DNA of 53,266 nucleotides from Stenotrophomonas_A sp002429615 (GTDB lineage Bacteria; Pseudomonadota; Gammaproteobacteria; Xanthomonadales; Xanthomonadaceae), in the NCBI GenBank assembly GCA_031987425.1, contig DALZZL010000010.1, forward strand, positions 1 through 53,266, in the 5' to 3' direction. Shown here one piece after another: positions 26,121 through 35,098 of the stretch (position 1 is its first letter; each line of letters starts with the position of its first letter). The translations under genes were made by a program, and so were the position numbers. A model generated the notes under the pieces. That model did not search any database, was not told the DNA's origin, and was given only the letters and a program-made list of their open reading frames with translations.

Positions 26121-27146
26121 ATGCCCCAGACGCCCGACACCGATCCGCGCGCCGCGCAACGCCTGCAATGGCTCCGCCAGACCTTGGGCGATGCCTCCGC
26201 CACGCTGGTGCGCGCCTCGGTGGACGCCGGCATGCGCAGCTACTGGCGTAGCGAGGCGGCGGGCCAACCGAGCCGCATCGTGATGGATTCGCCGCCCGGC
26301 CTGGATGACCCGCGCCCGTGGCTGCGCATGCGCGAGCTGCTGCTCGGCGGTGGCGTGCGCGTGCCGCAGGTGATCCAGGCGGACGTGGACGCCGGCTTCC
26401 TGCTGCTGGAAGACCTCGGCGGCCCGACGCTGGCGCAGGTGCTGGACGAAGACAACGCCGACGCCCTGTTCGACGGCGCCATCGACCAGCTGCTGCGCCT
26501 GCAGCGCATCACCCCGCCCGACGGCATGGGCGAGTTCGGCGAAGCCCTGCTGCAGCGCGATGCGGGCCTGTTCGAGGAATGGTTCCTGGGCCGCCACCTC
26601 GGCATCACGCTGACCTGCGACGAGTCCGACCTGCTGGAGATTGCGCAGCGCCGACTGATGGACAACGCGCTCGGCCAGCGCAAGGTGCTGGTGCATCGCG
26701 ACTTCATGCCGCGCAACCTGATGCCGGTGGACGATGGTCCGGCGGTGCTGGATTTCCAGGACTGCGTGCGCGGGCCGATCGCCTATGACCCGGTGAGCCT
26801 GTTCAAGGACACCTCGGTGAGTTGGCCGCTGACGCGCGTGGATGGCTGGCTGCAGCGCTACCACGCACGCGCGCGGGACGCCGGGCTGCCGGTGCCGCCG
26901 CTGGAACGCTTCCTGCGCGACGCGGACTGGATGGGCGTGCAGCGCCACCTGAAGAACCTCGGCATCTTCTGCCGCCTGAACTACCGCGATGGCAAGGGCT
27001 GGTACCTGGCCAACGTCCCGCGCTTCATCGCCTACCTGGAGGAAGTGCTGCCGCGCCACGCGCAGCTGCAACCCCTGCAGGAACTGCTCGACACCAAGAT
27101 CAGGCCCGCGCTGGCCGAACGCGCGGCGCAGGCCATCACCTCGTGA
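26121..27146 (+). CDS. amgK: N-acetylmuramate/N-acetylglucosamine kinase AmgK
   Basis: This 341-residue aminoglycoside-phosphotransferase-fold kinase has the catalytic loop VLVHRDFMPRNLMP and the metal site VLDFQDCVRGPIAYDPVSL. It phosphorylates MurNAc at the anomeric position to feed peptidoglycan recycling that bypasses de novo synthesis. The next gene, murU, starts on the overlapping GTGA and confirms the role. The ATG at 26121 is preferred; a GTG at 26106 is also possible and would add five residues. No clear ribosome-binding site for either. Cytoplasmic. Confidence 0.9.
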   Translation: MPQTPDTDPRAAQRLQWLRQTLGDASATLVRASVDAGMRSYWRSEAAGQPSRIVMDSPPGLDDPRPWLRMRELLLGGGVRVPQVIQADVDAGFLLLEDLGGPTLAQVLDEDNADALFDGAIDQLLRLQRITPPDGMGEFGEALLQRDAGLFEEWFLGRHLGITLTCDESDLLEIAQRRLMDNALGQRKVLVHRDFMPRNLMPVDDGPAVLDFQDCVRGPIAYDPVSLFKDTSVSWPLTRVDGWLQRYHARARDAGLPVPPLERFLRDADWMGVQRHLKNLGIFCRLNYRDGKGWYLANVPRFIAYLEEVLPRHAQLQPLQELLDTKIRPALAERAAQAITS

Positions 27147-27859
27147 AGGCACTGATCTTCGCCGCGGGGCTGGGCGAGCGCATGCGTCCGCTGACCACGC
27201 ACACGCCCAAGCCGCTGCTGGAAGCTGGCGGCAAGGCGCTGATCGCGTGGCACCTGGAGAAGCTGGCGGCGATCGGCGTGCGCGAGGTGGTGGTCAACAC
27301 GTCGTGGCTGGCGCCGCGGTTTCCGGAGGTACTGGGCGATGGTGCGCGCTTCGGCCTGCACATCGACTACGCCTACGAAGGTGACACGCCGCTGGAAACC
27401 GGTGGCGGCATGCTCAATGCGCTGCCGCTGCTTGGAGATGCGCCGTTCCTGCTGGTCAATGGCGATGTGTGGAGCGATTACGACTTCGCGCGGCTGCCGC
27501 GTGAACCGCGCGGGCTGGCGCACCTGGTGATGGTCGATCCGCCGGCGCAGGCGCCGGGCGGGGATTTCTCGCTGGGCGAGGACGGGTTGCTGCATCGGGA
27601 TGGCGCGCGGCGGCTGACCTATTCGGGCATCGGCGTGTACCGGCCGCAGCTGCTGGCCGATTGGCGCGCCCATGCCGACGCCGATGCCGGCGTGGCCGCG
27701 AATGGCAAGCCACGCTTCCGGCTGGCGCCGATCCTGCGTGCGCATATGGACGCCGGGGACGTGAGCGGCGAATACCATGCGGGGCGCTGGACGGATGTCG
27801 GTACGCCGCAGCGCCTGGCCGAGCTGGACGCGCAGCTGCTACACCACCACCCCCTGTAG
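27143..27859 (+). CDS. murU: N-acetylmuramate-1-phosphate uridylyltransferase MurU
   Basis: This 238-residue nucleotidyltransferase has LIFAAGLGERMRPLT and TPKPLLEAGGKALI at the N-terminus (the sugar-nucleotide signature), GDVWSDYDF for metal binding, and a C-terminal YHAGRWTDVGTPQRL. It makes UDP-MurNAc from MurNAc-1-phosphate and UTP, next to AmgK. The start is GTG, overlapping the amgK stop. The stop codon TAG (27857-27859) is the second to fourth bases of a GTAG-headed REP element that starts at 27856. Confidence 0.92.
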   Translation: MKALIFAAGLGERMRPLTTHTPKPLLEAGGKALIAWHLEKLAAIGVREVVVNTSWLAPRFPEVLGDGARFGLHIDYAYEGDTPLETGGGMLNALPLLGDAPFLLVNGDVWSDYDFARLPREPRGLAHLVMVDPPAQAPGGDFSLGEDGLLHRDGARRLTYSGIGVYRPQLLADWRAHADADAGVAANGKPRFRLAPILRAHMDAGDVSGEYHAGRWTDVGTPQRLAELDAQLLHHHPL

Positions 27860-27991
27860 GAGCGGCTTCAGCCGCGACCGTGGTGCGTCGGCGTCATGAC
27901 GAACCGGCGGTGCGAGGTGGGTGACGTTCACGCCCCGCGCAGAGGCCACAGGCCGTTCTGGATTTCCGGTCGCGGCTGAAGCCGCTCCTAC
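27856..27991. repeat. Inverted pair of GTAG-headed REP elements
   Basis: The left copy (27856-27879, GTAGGAGCGGCTTCAGCCGC plus GACC) and the right copy (27968-27991, exact reverse complement) face each other across 88 bases. Together they make a large BIME-like palindrome between the convergent murU and hda genes. The left copy supplies the murU stop codon. It may also serve as a transcription barrier for both neighbours. Confidence 0.85.
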
Positions 27992-28040
27992 ACAAGTACA
28001 CAAGCGACGGGGCTGCTAACGCGGCTACGCGGGTATCCGG

Positions 28041-28727
28041 TTACAGCACGCTGCGCAGGAACGGCACCGTGATCCGCCGCTTCGCCGCCAGCGACTCGCG
28101 GTCCAGCCGGTCCAGCAGCGTGACCAGCCCGGCCAGGTCACGCCCGCTGTGCGTCAGCAGCCACTCGATCACCGCATCGTCGATCACCAGCCCCCGCCGC
28201 TGCGCGCGTTCGCGCAGCACCGCCGTGCGCCCGGCATCGTCCAGTGCCGGCAGGCCGATGCGCACGCACTGCGACAGCCGCGAACGCAGGTCTGGCAGCA
28301 CCAGCGGCAGGCCATCGGGCATCGCGCGGGCGGTATACAACAGCACCACGCCAGCGGCACGCGCACGGTTGTGGAAATCGAACAACGCCACTTCGTCCTC
28401 GCGCTGTCCAGCGATCACATCCAGGCCATCGAGCGCGATCACCTCATGCCCTTCCAGCGATTCCAGCGCTTCACGCAGCCGTCCAGCGGCCGCCACCAAC
28501 GGCAGATACGCCGCCCGCCGCCCGGCCTGCTCGGCCGCCGCGCACAGCGACAACGCCAGGTGCGTCTTGCCACTGCCGGCCGGGCCGGCCAGGAAGATCC
28601 AGTCCGCGCGCGCGCCCACGGCAATCGCGCGCAACTGCGCGATCACCCCTTCCGGCGCCCCCACATAGGTTTCCAGTCGCTGGTCCGGCGGATAGCGCAG
28701 GGCCAGCGGCAACTGCGGCACGCTCAC
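28041..28727 (-). CDS. hda: DnaA regulatory inactivator Hda
   Basis: This 228-residue AAA+ protein resembles DnaA domain III without the DNA-binding domain. Its Walker A is GPAGSGKTH and its sensor region RLSQCVRIGLPALDD. The N-terminal QLPLAL (5-10) is a beta-clamp binding motif of the type used by Hda to reach DNA-loaded clamp and switch off DnaA-ATP. It starts at a GTG that overlaps the stop of the permease gene upstream, so the two are translationally coupled. Known neighbour order in gammaproteobacteria supports the call. Confidence 0.93.
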   Translation of the reverse strand: MSVPQLPLALRYPPDQRLETYVGAPEGVIAQLRAIAVGARADWIFLAGPAGSGKTHLALSLCAAAEQAGRRAAYLPLVAAAGRLREALESLEGHEVIALDGLDVIAGQREDEVALFDFHNRARAAGVVLLYTARAMPDGLPLVLPDLRSRLSQCVRIGLPALDDAGRTAVLRERAQRRGLVIDDAVIEWLLTHSGRDLAGLVTLLDRLDRESLAAKRRITVPFLRSVL

Positions 28728-29896
28728 GGCTGGTTCGGATCCTTCGGCACTTCGATCACCACCGCCTCGGTCGTGCGCGAGGTCAGCACGATCTCCGGCG
28801 TCCGCTCACCCGCATACAGCTCGCTCTCGGTGTAGCGCGCATGCGCATAGCGCAGCAGCACGTTGGCCACCGCCGCCACCGGCAGCGCCAGCAGCATGCC
28901 GAGGAAGCCGAACAGCTGGCCGCCCGCCATCACCGCGAAGATCACCGCCACCGGGTGCAGGCCGATCTTGTCGCCGACGATGCGCGGCGTGAGCACGTAG
29001 CTCTCCATCAGCTGGCCGACGGTGAACACCACGCCCACGCCGATCAGCAGCTTGAGATCGAAACCCTGGCCCTGCACCAGCGCGGCGATCACCGCCAGCA
29101 CGATGCCGGTGGTCGCGCCCAGATAGGGAATGAAGCTGATCAGGCCGGCAACCAGCCCGATCAGCAGCCCGAGCTTGAGCCCGACCAGCGACAGGCCGGC
29201 GGCGTAGATCACGCCCAGCGCGATCATCACCAGGAACTGGCCGCGGATGAAGGCGCCGAGCACGTCGTTGGACTCCAGCGCCAGGCCGGTCGCCGTGCCG
29301 ATGTACTTGCGCGGGATCACCGCCGCCACGCGTTCGACCAGCTTGTCCCAGTCGCGCAGGAAGTAGAACGTCAGGATCGGCAGCAGCGCCAGGTTCACCA
29401 CCCAGGTCACCATCGCGAAGCCCGAGCGCGACAGATAGCCGAAGAAGGTCTTGGCCACGCCGCCGGCCTGGTCCCAATGGCTGCGGATCCACTCGATCAG
29501 CCGCTCCGGGTCCAGCCAGTTCATCAGCTCCAGGCCGGTCTTCTGCTCGATCCACGGCACCGCGGTGCCGATGAACCAGTCGCGCATCTGCGGCAGCGCG
29601 TTGATCAGGGTGACGATCTGGCGCTCGATCATCGGCACCAGGATCATCATCGCCAGCACCACCAGCAGCACCATCAGCACGAACACCAGGGTCACCGCGA
29701 CATTGCGCGAACGCCCGGCGCGCTCGATGCGGTCCACCAGCGGGTCGCCCAGCCAGGCCAGCAGCAGCGCCAGCACGAACGGCGTCAGCACCGGCGCCAG
29801 CAGCCAGATCACCCACAGCACGCCCACCGCCAGCGCGGCCCATTTGAGCCGGCGCAGGAACTGGGCGATCTCCGCTTCCGGGGTCTGGATCATCAT
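28724..29896 (-). CDS. AI-2E/PerM family permease
   Basis: This 390-residue inner-membrane protein has about eight transmembrane helices, starting with WAALAVGVLWVIWLLAPVL, a central soluble segment around ERQIVTLINALPQMRDWF, and the conserved GLISFIPYLGATTGIVLAVI and YVLTPRIVGDKIGLHPV motifs of the AI-2E transporter (PerM/TqsA) family. Substrates are poorly known. The start codon overlaps the DUF2066 gene's stop (ATGA) and its own stop overlaps hda, so DUF2066-perM-hda form one operon. The C-terminal tail after 370 is hydrophilic. Confidence 0.88.
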   Translation of the reverse strand: MMIQTPEAEIAQFLRRLKWAALAVGVLWVIWLLAPVLTPFVLALLLAWLGDPLVDRIERAGRSRNVAVTLVFVLMVLLVVLAMMILVPMIERQIVTLINALPQMRDWFIGTAVPWIEQKTGLELMNWLDPERLIEWIRSHWDQAGGVAKTFFGYLSRSGFAMVTWVVNLALLPILTFYFLRDWDKLVERVAAVIPRKYIGTATGLALESNDVLGAFIRGQFLVMIALGVIYAAGLSLVGLKLGLLIGLVAGLISFIPYLGATTGIVLAVIAALVQGQGFDLKLLIGVGVVFTVGQLMESYVLTPRIVGDKIGLHPVAVIFAVMAGGQLFGFLGMLLALPVAAVANVLLRYAHARYTESELYAGERTPEIVLTSRTTEAVVIEVPKDPNQP

Positions 29897-30996
29897 TTGA
29901 CGCGGTACTCCATGCGCTCACCTTCCAGCCGCACCGGGCCGTCGGTCGGCATGGTCACCGCCTCGATCGGGCTGTCCTGGCCCAGCATGCGATTCAAGCC
30001 GGACGGGCCGGTCAGCAGGTCCAGGTCCAGCTCCAGGCGGTCGCCCGACGCCTTCACCGGGCGGATCGCACGCACCACCGACACGTTCTGCAGCGCGGCC
30101 GACACGCGCAGGTAGTCGTCGGCGCTGCGCAGGCCGGTGATCACCGCGCGGTAGGTGCCGGGCACGCCGCTGTCGACCTTCTTGGCGTAGCGCTTCACCA
30201 GCGCGTCGGCGGCACCGTCGGCGCCGCCGGCCATCGCGCGGCGGGCATCGGCGTCGGTTGTGGTCCAGGTCGAGAGGACCTTGCCGTCATCGACGAACGC
30301 CCAGTCGGCGGTCCAGCCGCCACCGGCGGCGCGGGAAAGCTTGCCGATCAGCTGCATCGGCGGGCTGTAGCGGGCCGAGGCGCGGGCCACCGCGGCGGTG
30401 TCCTGGCGCCAGATCGCGCCGACCAGGGCCTGTTCGGCGGCGTCGCCGCCCGGCAGGCCGAGGCGGAAGCCGCGCTCCACCGCGCGGTCGAGCACGCTGC
30501 GCGCGGCGTTGGACTGCTGCACGCCGACCAGGCGTGGGCCGCTGCCGTCGTCGATCGCCAGCCACAGCACCGGCTTGGGGCGCGGCTGCGGCCACACCGG
30601 CAGGCCCAGGGCCGCCACCAGGCCGTCCACATCGTCCTGGCGGAAACGCGCCACCAGGGTGGTGCGGAAGGTGGGCGCGCCGCTCGGCGAGGTGCCCTGG
30701 TCCTGGCGGTAGTCGTAATGATCGACGTAGTTGCCGGCATTGCGCAGCGCCGGGCCGACGCCGGGCCGCCCCATCACGCTGCGGTCGCCGGACAGCTTGG
30801 CCAGCACGCTGCCCAGCGCACGCGCCAGCGCGCCGGCGCGATCGCCCTCGCTCTGGCTGTTCACGGGGACCTCGGCCTCGTAGGCCCCTTGGGCCTTGGC
30901 GACATCGCCCTCGGTACGCAGATCGGCCTGGGCGGCGGCCATGAAGGGGGCCAGGCAGCCGGCCAGGAGCAGAAAGAGGGCAAGACTGCGGCGCAT
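29893..30996 (-). CDS. DUF2066 secreted protein
   Basis: This 367-residue protein begins with a signal sequence (MRRSLALFLLLAGCLAPFMAAAQA). The rest fits DUF2066: YEAEVPVNSQSEGDRAGALARALGSVLAKLSGDRS, then RARFRQDDV-like (VARFRQDDVDGL) segments and a VDHYDYRQ block. This family sits beside perM/hda and divergently from purM in many gammaproteobacteria, as it does here, but its role is unknown. The LLAGC could suggest a lipoprotein, but hydrophobic residues follow it, so a normal cleavage after AQA is more likely. Alternative starts at 31008 or 31020 exist. Confidence 0.82.
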   Translation of the reverse strand: MRRSLALFLLLAGCLAPFMAAAQADLRTEGDVAKAQGAYEAEVPVNSQSEGDRAGALARALGSVLAKLSGDRSVMGRPGVGPALRNAGNYVDHYDYRQDQGTSPSGAPTFRTTLVARFRQDDVDGLVAALGLPVWPQPRPKPVLWLAIDDGSGPRLVGVQQSNAARSVLDRAVERGFRLGLPGGDAAEQALVGAIWRQDTAAVARASARYSPPMQLIGKLSRAAGGGWTADWAFVDDGKVLSTWTTTDADARRAMAGGADGAADALVKRYAKKVDSGVPGTYRAVITGLRSADDYLRVSAALQNVSVVRAIRPVKASGDRLELDLDLLTGPSGLNRMLGQDSPIEAVTMPTDGPVRLEGERMEYRVK

Positions 30997-31116
30997 TGCG
31001 GGTTCCATTGCTGGGCTCATCCGGGGGAATTGTTGCCCGAATGCCCCCCGCACGCCAACGCCGCAACGTCGGCTGCTAAAATCCACGGCCTTGCCGCCCG
31101 AAGCCCCCACCCCACC

Positions 31117-32178
31117 GTGACCAGCCAGAATACTTCCGCCCCCTCGCCGCTGACCTACCGTGAGGCGGGTGTCGACATCGATGCCGGCAACGCCCTGGTC
31201 GAGCGGATCAAGCCGCTGGTCAAGCGCAGCTTCCGCCCCGAGGTGATGGGTGGCCTGGGCGGTTTCGGCGCGCTGTTCGACCTGTCCGGCAAGTACAAGG
31301 AGCCGGTGCTGGTCTCCGGCACCGACGGCGTCGGCACCAAGCTCAAGCTCGCCCAGCAGCTGGGCCGCCACGACACCATCGGCATCGACCTGGTCGCCAT
31401 GTGCGTCAACGACGTGCTGGTGCAGGGCGCCGAGCCGCTGTTCTTCCTCGACTATTTCGCCACCGGCAAGCTCGACATCGACACCGCGGCCGCGGTGGTC
31501 GGCGGCATCGCCCGCGGCTGCGAACTGTCCGGCTGCGCGCTGATCGGTGGCGAGACCGCCGAGATGCCGGACATGTACCCGCCGGGCGAGTACGACCTGG
31601 CCGGCTTCTGCGTGGCGGCGGTGGAGAAGTCCAAGCTGCTCGACGGTGCCGGCGTGCGCGCGGGCGACGTGCTGATCGGCATCGCCTCCAGCGGCCCGCA
31701 TTCCAACGGCTACTCGCTGGTGCGCCGCATCTACGAGCGCGCCGGTGCGCCGGCCGAGCATGTACTGGAGGACGGCACCCGCCTGATCGACGCGCTGATG
31801 GCGCCGACCGCGCTGTACGTCAAGCCGGTGCTGTCGCTGCTGGCTTCGCACGGCGCGGCGATCCACGGCATGGCCCACGTCACCGGCGGCGGCCTGACCG
31901 AGAACATCATCCGCGTCATCCCGGATGGCCTGGGCCTGGACATCCGCGCCGGCAGCTGGCCGCTGCCGCCGGTGTTCCAGTGGCTGCAGCGCGAAGGCGC
32001 GGTGGCCGACAGCGAGATGTGGCGCACCTTCAATTGTGGCGTCGGCTTCGTGCTGGTCGCCGAGCCGGCGCAGGCCGCGGCACTGGAACAGGCCATCGAC
32101 GACCTCGGCCTGGCGCACTGGCGTATCGGCGAAGTGGTCCCGGCCGCGGAAGGCGGCGAGCGCGTGCACATCGGCTGA
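31117..32178 (+). CDS. purM: Phosphoribosylformylglycinamidine cyclo-ligase PurM
   Basis: This 353-residue ATP-dependent cyclo-ligase makes aminoimidazole ribonucleotide in de novo purine synthesis. Typical blocks are VSGTDGVGTKLKLAQQLGRHDTIGIDLVAM-like, ALIGGETAEMPDMYPPGEYDLAGF, SSGPHSNGYSLVR and HVTGGGLTENI. The start is GTG at 31117, giving the normal family length (about 345-355); a longer open frame upstream runs into the divergent gene. It is followed by a small membrane protein and purN in the same direction. Confidence 0.95.
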   Translation: MTSQNTSAPSPLTYREAGVDIDAGNALVERIKPLVKRSFRPEVMGGLGGFGALFDLSGKYKEPVLVSGTDGVGTKLKLAQQLGRHDTIGIDLVAMCVNDVLVQGAEPLFFLDYFATGKLDIDTAAAVVGGIARGCELSGCALIGGETAEMPDMYPPGEYDLAGFCVAAVEKSKLLDGAGVRAGDVLIGIASSGPHSNGYSLVRRIYERAGAPAEHVLEDGTRLIDALMAPTALYVKPVLSLLASHGAAIHGMAHVTGGGLTENIIRVIPDGLGLDIRAGSWPLPPVFQWLQREGAVADSEMWRTFNCGVGFVLVAEPAQAAALEQAIDDLGLAHWRIGEVVPAAEGGERVHIG

Positions 32179-32202
32179 CACGACCGCTGCCTGCCACGCC
32201 CC

Positions 32203-32811
32203 ATGAGTCCGGCAAAGAAGGCCGCCCTCGGGACGGTACTGGCGATCTTCGCCGTGACCTGGATCCGGCCCTTGTGGCCGGTCGAGCAGGCGCTGCATAG
32301 CAGCCTCACGGTCATCGGCCTGATCGCGCTGTATCTGGTCGACCGCCGCTGGCCGCTGGGCACGGGCGCGTTCGCGGCGATCTGCGGCTTCATCGCCCTG
32401 CACTGCATCGGGGCACGCTGGCTGTACTCCAACGTGCCTTACGAGCAATGGAGCCAGGCCCTGCTGGGCTGGTCGCCCGGCGAGGCCTTCGGCTGGCGGC
32501 GCAACCATTTCGATCGGCTGATCCACCTGCTGTACGGCCTGTGCTTCACCCCCGCCACGGTGCAGCTGGCACGGCGCTGGTGGCCGGCGCTGTCGTCCCG
32601 CCAAGCCTTCGTGCTCGCGGTGATGGCGGTGATGTGCAGCAGCCTGCTGTACGAGTGGCTGGAGTGGGCGATCGCGCTGCTGCTGTCGCCGGAAGCCGCC
32701 GAGGCCTATAACGGCCAGCAGGGCGACATGTGGGATGCCCATGCCGACATGCTGCTGGCCACCGTGGGCAGCCTGCTGGCCTGGCCGGCAACAAGGAGTT
32801 TCCCGCGATGA
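32203..32811 (+). CDS. DUF2238 (YjdF-like) membrane protein between purM and purN
   Basis: This 202-residue protein has about six hydrophobic segments and the DUF2238 landmarks NHFDRLIHLLYGL (about 104-116) and YEWLEWAIALL with QGDMWDAHADMLLATVGSLL near the C-terminus. The conserved His, Asp and Glu residues in these segments suggest a metal-binding or enzymatic membrane protein, but no function is known. It overlaps the purN start by four bases and follows purM by 24, so it interrupts the usual purM-purN pair. Confidence 0.8.
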   Translation: MSPAKKAALGTVLAIFAVTWIRPLWPVEQALHSSLTVIGLIALYLVDRRWPLGTGAFAAICGFIALHCIGARWLYSNVPYEQWSQALLGWSPGEAFGWRRNHFDRLIHLLYGLCFTPATVQLARRWWPALSSRQAFVLAVMAVMCSSLLYEWLEWAIALLLSPEAAEAYNGQQGDMWDAHADMLLATVGSLLAWPATRSFPR

Positions 32812-33500
32812 CGTCCCCTTCCCTGCACGCTCCCACCCGGCTCGCCGTGCTGGCCTCCGGCCGCGGCAGCAACCTGCAGGCCATCCTCGACGCGATCGCC
32901 GCCGGCACGCTGGACGCCGACGTCGTCGGCGTGTTCTCCGACAAACCCAGCGCCGCCGCGCTGCAGAAAGTGCCGGCGGATCGGCGCTGGGCCGCCAGCC
33001 CGCGCGACTATCCCGACCGCGAAGCCTTCGACGCCGCGCTCGGCGACGCGCTCGCGGCCAGCGGCGCGGACTGGATCGTCTGCGCCGGCTACATGCGCAT
33101 CCTCGGCGAGGCGCTGGTGCGCCGCTTCGACGGGCGCATGGTCAACATCCACCCTTCGCTGCTGCCGCTTCACCGCGGGCTGCACACGCATGCCCGGGCG
33201 ATCGAGGCCGGCGATGCCGAACATGGCGCCAGCGTGCATTTCGTGATTCCCGAACTCGATGCCGGCGCCGTGCTGGCGCAGGCCCGGGTACCGGTGCTGC
33301 CGGGCGACGATGCCACCCGCCTGGCCGCGCGCGTGCTGGCGCGGGAGCATCCGCTGCTGCTGGCCAGCCTGCGCCTGCTCGCCAGCGGGCGCGTCCGCGA
33401 GGCCGGCGGACAGCTGATGCTGGACGGTCAGTGCCTGTTTACGCCATTGCGACTAGATTCCGCCGGACATCTACGGGAAGCGGCGGACACATCGCCGTGA
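32808..33500 (+). CDS. purN: Phosphoribosylglycinamide formyltransferase PurN
   Basis: This 230-residue enzyme transfers a formyl group from 10-formyl-THF to GAR in purine synthesis. It has VLASGRGSNLQAIL (15-28), the catalytic NIHPSLLPLHRGLHTHARA and VHFVIPELDAGAVLAQ. The usual GxDxGxxi motif is kept as ELDAGAVLAQ. The start is preceded by AAGGAG. The C-terminus is about 15 residues longer than in E. coli PurN. Confidence 0.93.
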   Translation: MTSPSLHAPTRLAVLASGRGSNLQAILDAIAAGTLDADVVGVFSDKPSAAALQKVPADRRWAASPRDYPDREAFDAALGDALAASGADWIVCAGYMRILGEALVRRFDGRMVNIHPSLLPLHRGLHTHARAIEAGDAEHGASVHFVIPELDAGAVLAQARVPVLPGDDATRLAARVLAREHPLLLASLRLLASGRVREAGGQLMLDGQCLFTPLRLDSAGHLREAADTSP

Positions 33501-33539
33501 CCTGTCCTCCGGCATCCTGAAGGTTCACTTCCCGCCCGC

Positions 33540-34340
33540 ATGCGCATGACCCGTCCCCGCCTCGCCCTGTTGGCCCTGCTGTGCTGGCCCGTGTTTCCGG
33601 GGCTGGCGCAGGAGACGCCCGTCGCCGTACCCGCCACGCCCGCGCCAGCCGAGGCCAGCCTCGCGCTGCCGGCCAGCGAGTGGAGCGCGCCGGCGCTGGA
33701 GCCGTTCGTCGCCACCTACCAGGCCTTCTACAAGGGCAAGGAAGCCGGCGATGCGACCATGCAGGTCACCCACATCGGCGGCAACCAGTGGCGCGTGGAC
33801 ATGGCCGTGCGCGGCCGCAAGGGCTTCGCCAGCGTGCTGGGCCTGAACCTGGAACAGAGCACGGTGTTCGACGTGCGCGACGGCACCTATGTGCCGCTGA
33901 CCCAGAGCACGGTGAAGAAGGCGCTGTTCTTCGGCAAGAAGGTCACCGGCGTATACGACTGGAACGCGCGCACCGCGCAGTGGGATGGCGACCTGAAGAA
34001 GGAACGCCGCCAGCCGATCACGCTGGAACCGGGAGACCAGAGCGCCCTGCTGCTCAACCTCTCGCTCATGCGCGACGCCCGCCCGGGCAGCGCGCTGGGC
34101 TACCGCTATGTCGATGTCGGCCGCGTGCGCCGCTACGAATACCGCGCCGCCGACGCCACCGAGAACGTGCAGGTGGGCGATCTCAGCTATGACGCGCTGC
34201 GGGTGTTCCGCACCAACGGCGGCGACAACGAAACCATTCTCTGGATCGCCAACGGGGTTCCCACCCCGGTACGTATCCTTCAGCGCGACAAGGGCGAGGA
34301 CGAGATCGACCTGCGCCTGGTCGAATACCAAGGAGTCTGA
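33540..34340 (+). CDS. DUF3108 secreted protein, first paralogue
   Basis: This 266-residue protein has a signal peptide (MRMTRPRLALLALLCWPVFPGLA) and a Pro/Ala-rich linker (to about residue 50) before a DUF3108 domain. The domain shows FVATYQAFYKGKEAGDATMQV, NQWRVDMAVRG and ILWIANGVPTPVRILQRDKGEDEIDL. This family is widespread in proteobacteria and made of beta strands, probably a lipocalin/LolA-like fold in the envelope; no function is established. Its stop shares a base with the next gene, a paralogue. Confidence 0.8.
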   Translation: MRMTRPRLALLALLCWPVFPGLAQETPVAVPATPAPAEASLALPASEWSAPALEPFVATYQAFYKGKEAGDATMQVTHIGGNQWRVDMAVRGRKGFASVLGLNLEQSTVFDVRDGTYVPLTQSTVKKALFFGKKVTGVYDWNARTAQWDGDLKKERRQPITLEPGDQSALLLNLSLMRDARPGSALGYRYVDVGRVRRYEYRAADATENVQVGDLSYDALRVFRTNGGDNETILWIANGVPTPVRILQRDKGEDEIDLRLVEYQGV

Positions 34341-35026
34341 TGATGAAGCGCCTCGCCCGTCCGTTCGCCCTGCTCGCCGCCGCGGCGCTGGCCGTTGCCA
34401 GCCTGCCGGCGTTCGCCCTGCAGCCCTTCACCGCCGATTACCAGGCCAGCTACATGGGCGTGCAGGCCAACGGCACCATGACCCTGGCCTCGGCCGGCAA
34501 CAACCAGTGGCGCTATTCGCTGCAGATCCAGAACCCGATGGCCACGCTGAGCCAGAGCACGGTGTTCGAGGACAAGAACGGCCAGCTGCGCCCGCTCAGC
34601 AGCAACGACAGCTCGGTGCTGCTGGTGAAGAAGCGCAGCGTGCAGGCCAAGTACGACTGGAACAGCAACCAGGCCACCTGGAGCGGTGACGTGAAGCCCG
34701 AGCGCCGCGGCCCGGTGAAGCTGCAGGCCGGCGACATGGACGCGCTGCTGATCAACCTGGCCATCGCCCGTGACCTGGCTGCGGGCAAGCCGCTGACCTA
34801 CCGCATGGTCGACGAGGGCCGCATCAAGCAGATGACCTACCAGGTAGTGGGCAAGGAAACCTTGAACGTCAACGGCAAGCCGCAGCAGGCGACCAAGGTA
34901 TCGCGCGTGGACGGCAACAAGGAATTGATCGCCTGGATCGTGCCCGACCTGCCGGTGCCGGCGCGCCTGCTGCAGCGGGAGAACGGGCAGGATTCATTGG
35001 ACCTGACGATCCGCTCGCTGAAGTAA
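34340..35026 (+). CDS. DUF3108 secreted protein, second paralogue
   Basis: This 228-residue protein has a signal peptide ending AFA and a DUF3108 domain matching the previous one block by block: FTADYQASYMGVQANGTM, NNQWRYSLQI, LSQSTVFEDKNGQLRPLSS, KYDWNSNQATWSGDVK and WIVPDLPVPARLLQRENGQDSLDL. It lacks the Pro-rich linker. The overlap with its neighbour and similar sequence indicate a tandem duplication. A strong terminator follows at 35047-35076. Confidence 0.82.
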   Translation: MMKRLARPFALLAAAALAVASLPAFALQPFTADYQASYMGVQANGTMTLASAGNNQWRYSLQIQNPMATLSQSTVFEDKNGQLRPLSSNDSSVLLVKKRSVQAKYDWNSNQATWSGDVKPERRGPVKLQAGDMDALLINLAIARDLAAGKPLTYRMVDEGRIKQMTYQVVGKETLNVNGKPQQATKVSRVDGNKELIAWIVPDLPVPARLLQRENGQDSLDLTIRSLK

Positions 35027-35046
35027 GCGACCGCATTGCTCAAACG

Positions 35047-35076
35047 AAAAGGCCCGCCGGAAACGGCGGGCCTTTT
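35047..35076. terminator. Bidirectional rho-independent terminator
   Basis: A 13-bp perfect stem, AAAAGGCCCGCCG (35047-35059) with CGGCGGGCCTTTT (35064-35076), a GAAA loop and flanking A and T runs follow the second DUF3108 stop by 20 bases. It also faces the minus-strand murA unit. Confidence 0.92.
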
Positions 35077-35098
35077 CATGCCTCATGGCAGACGCAAT

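Noticed and set aside
27856..27991. REP pair considered as ends of an insertion sequence
   Set aside because: Only 88 bases lie between the copies and no transposase gene or target duplication is visible.
29893..32742. Very long minus-strand frame that would extend the DUF2066 protein across purM
   Set aside because: Only the part from 30996 has a signal peptide and family sequence; the extension is antisense to purM and the DUF2238 gene.
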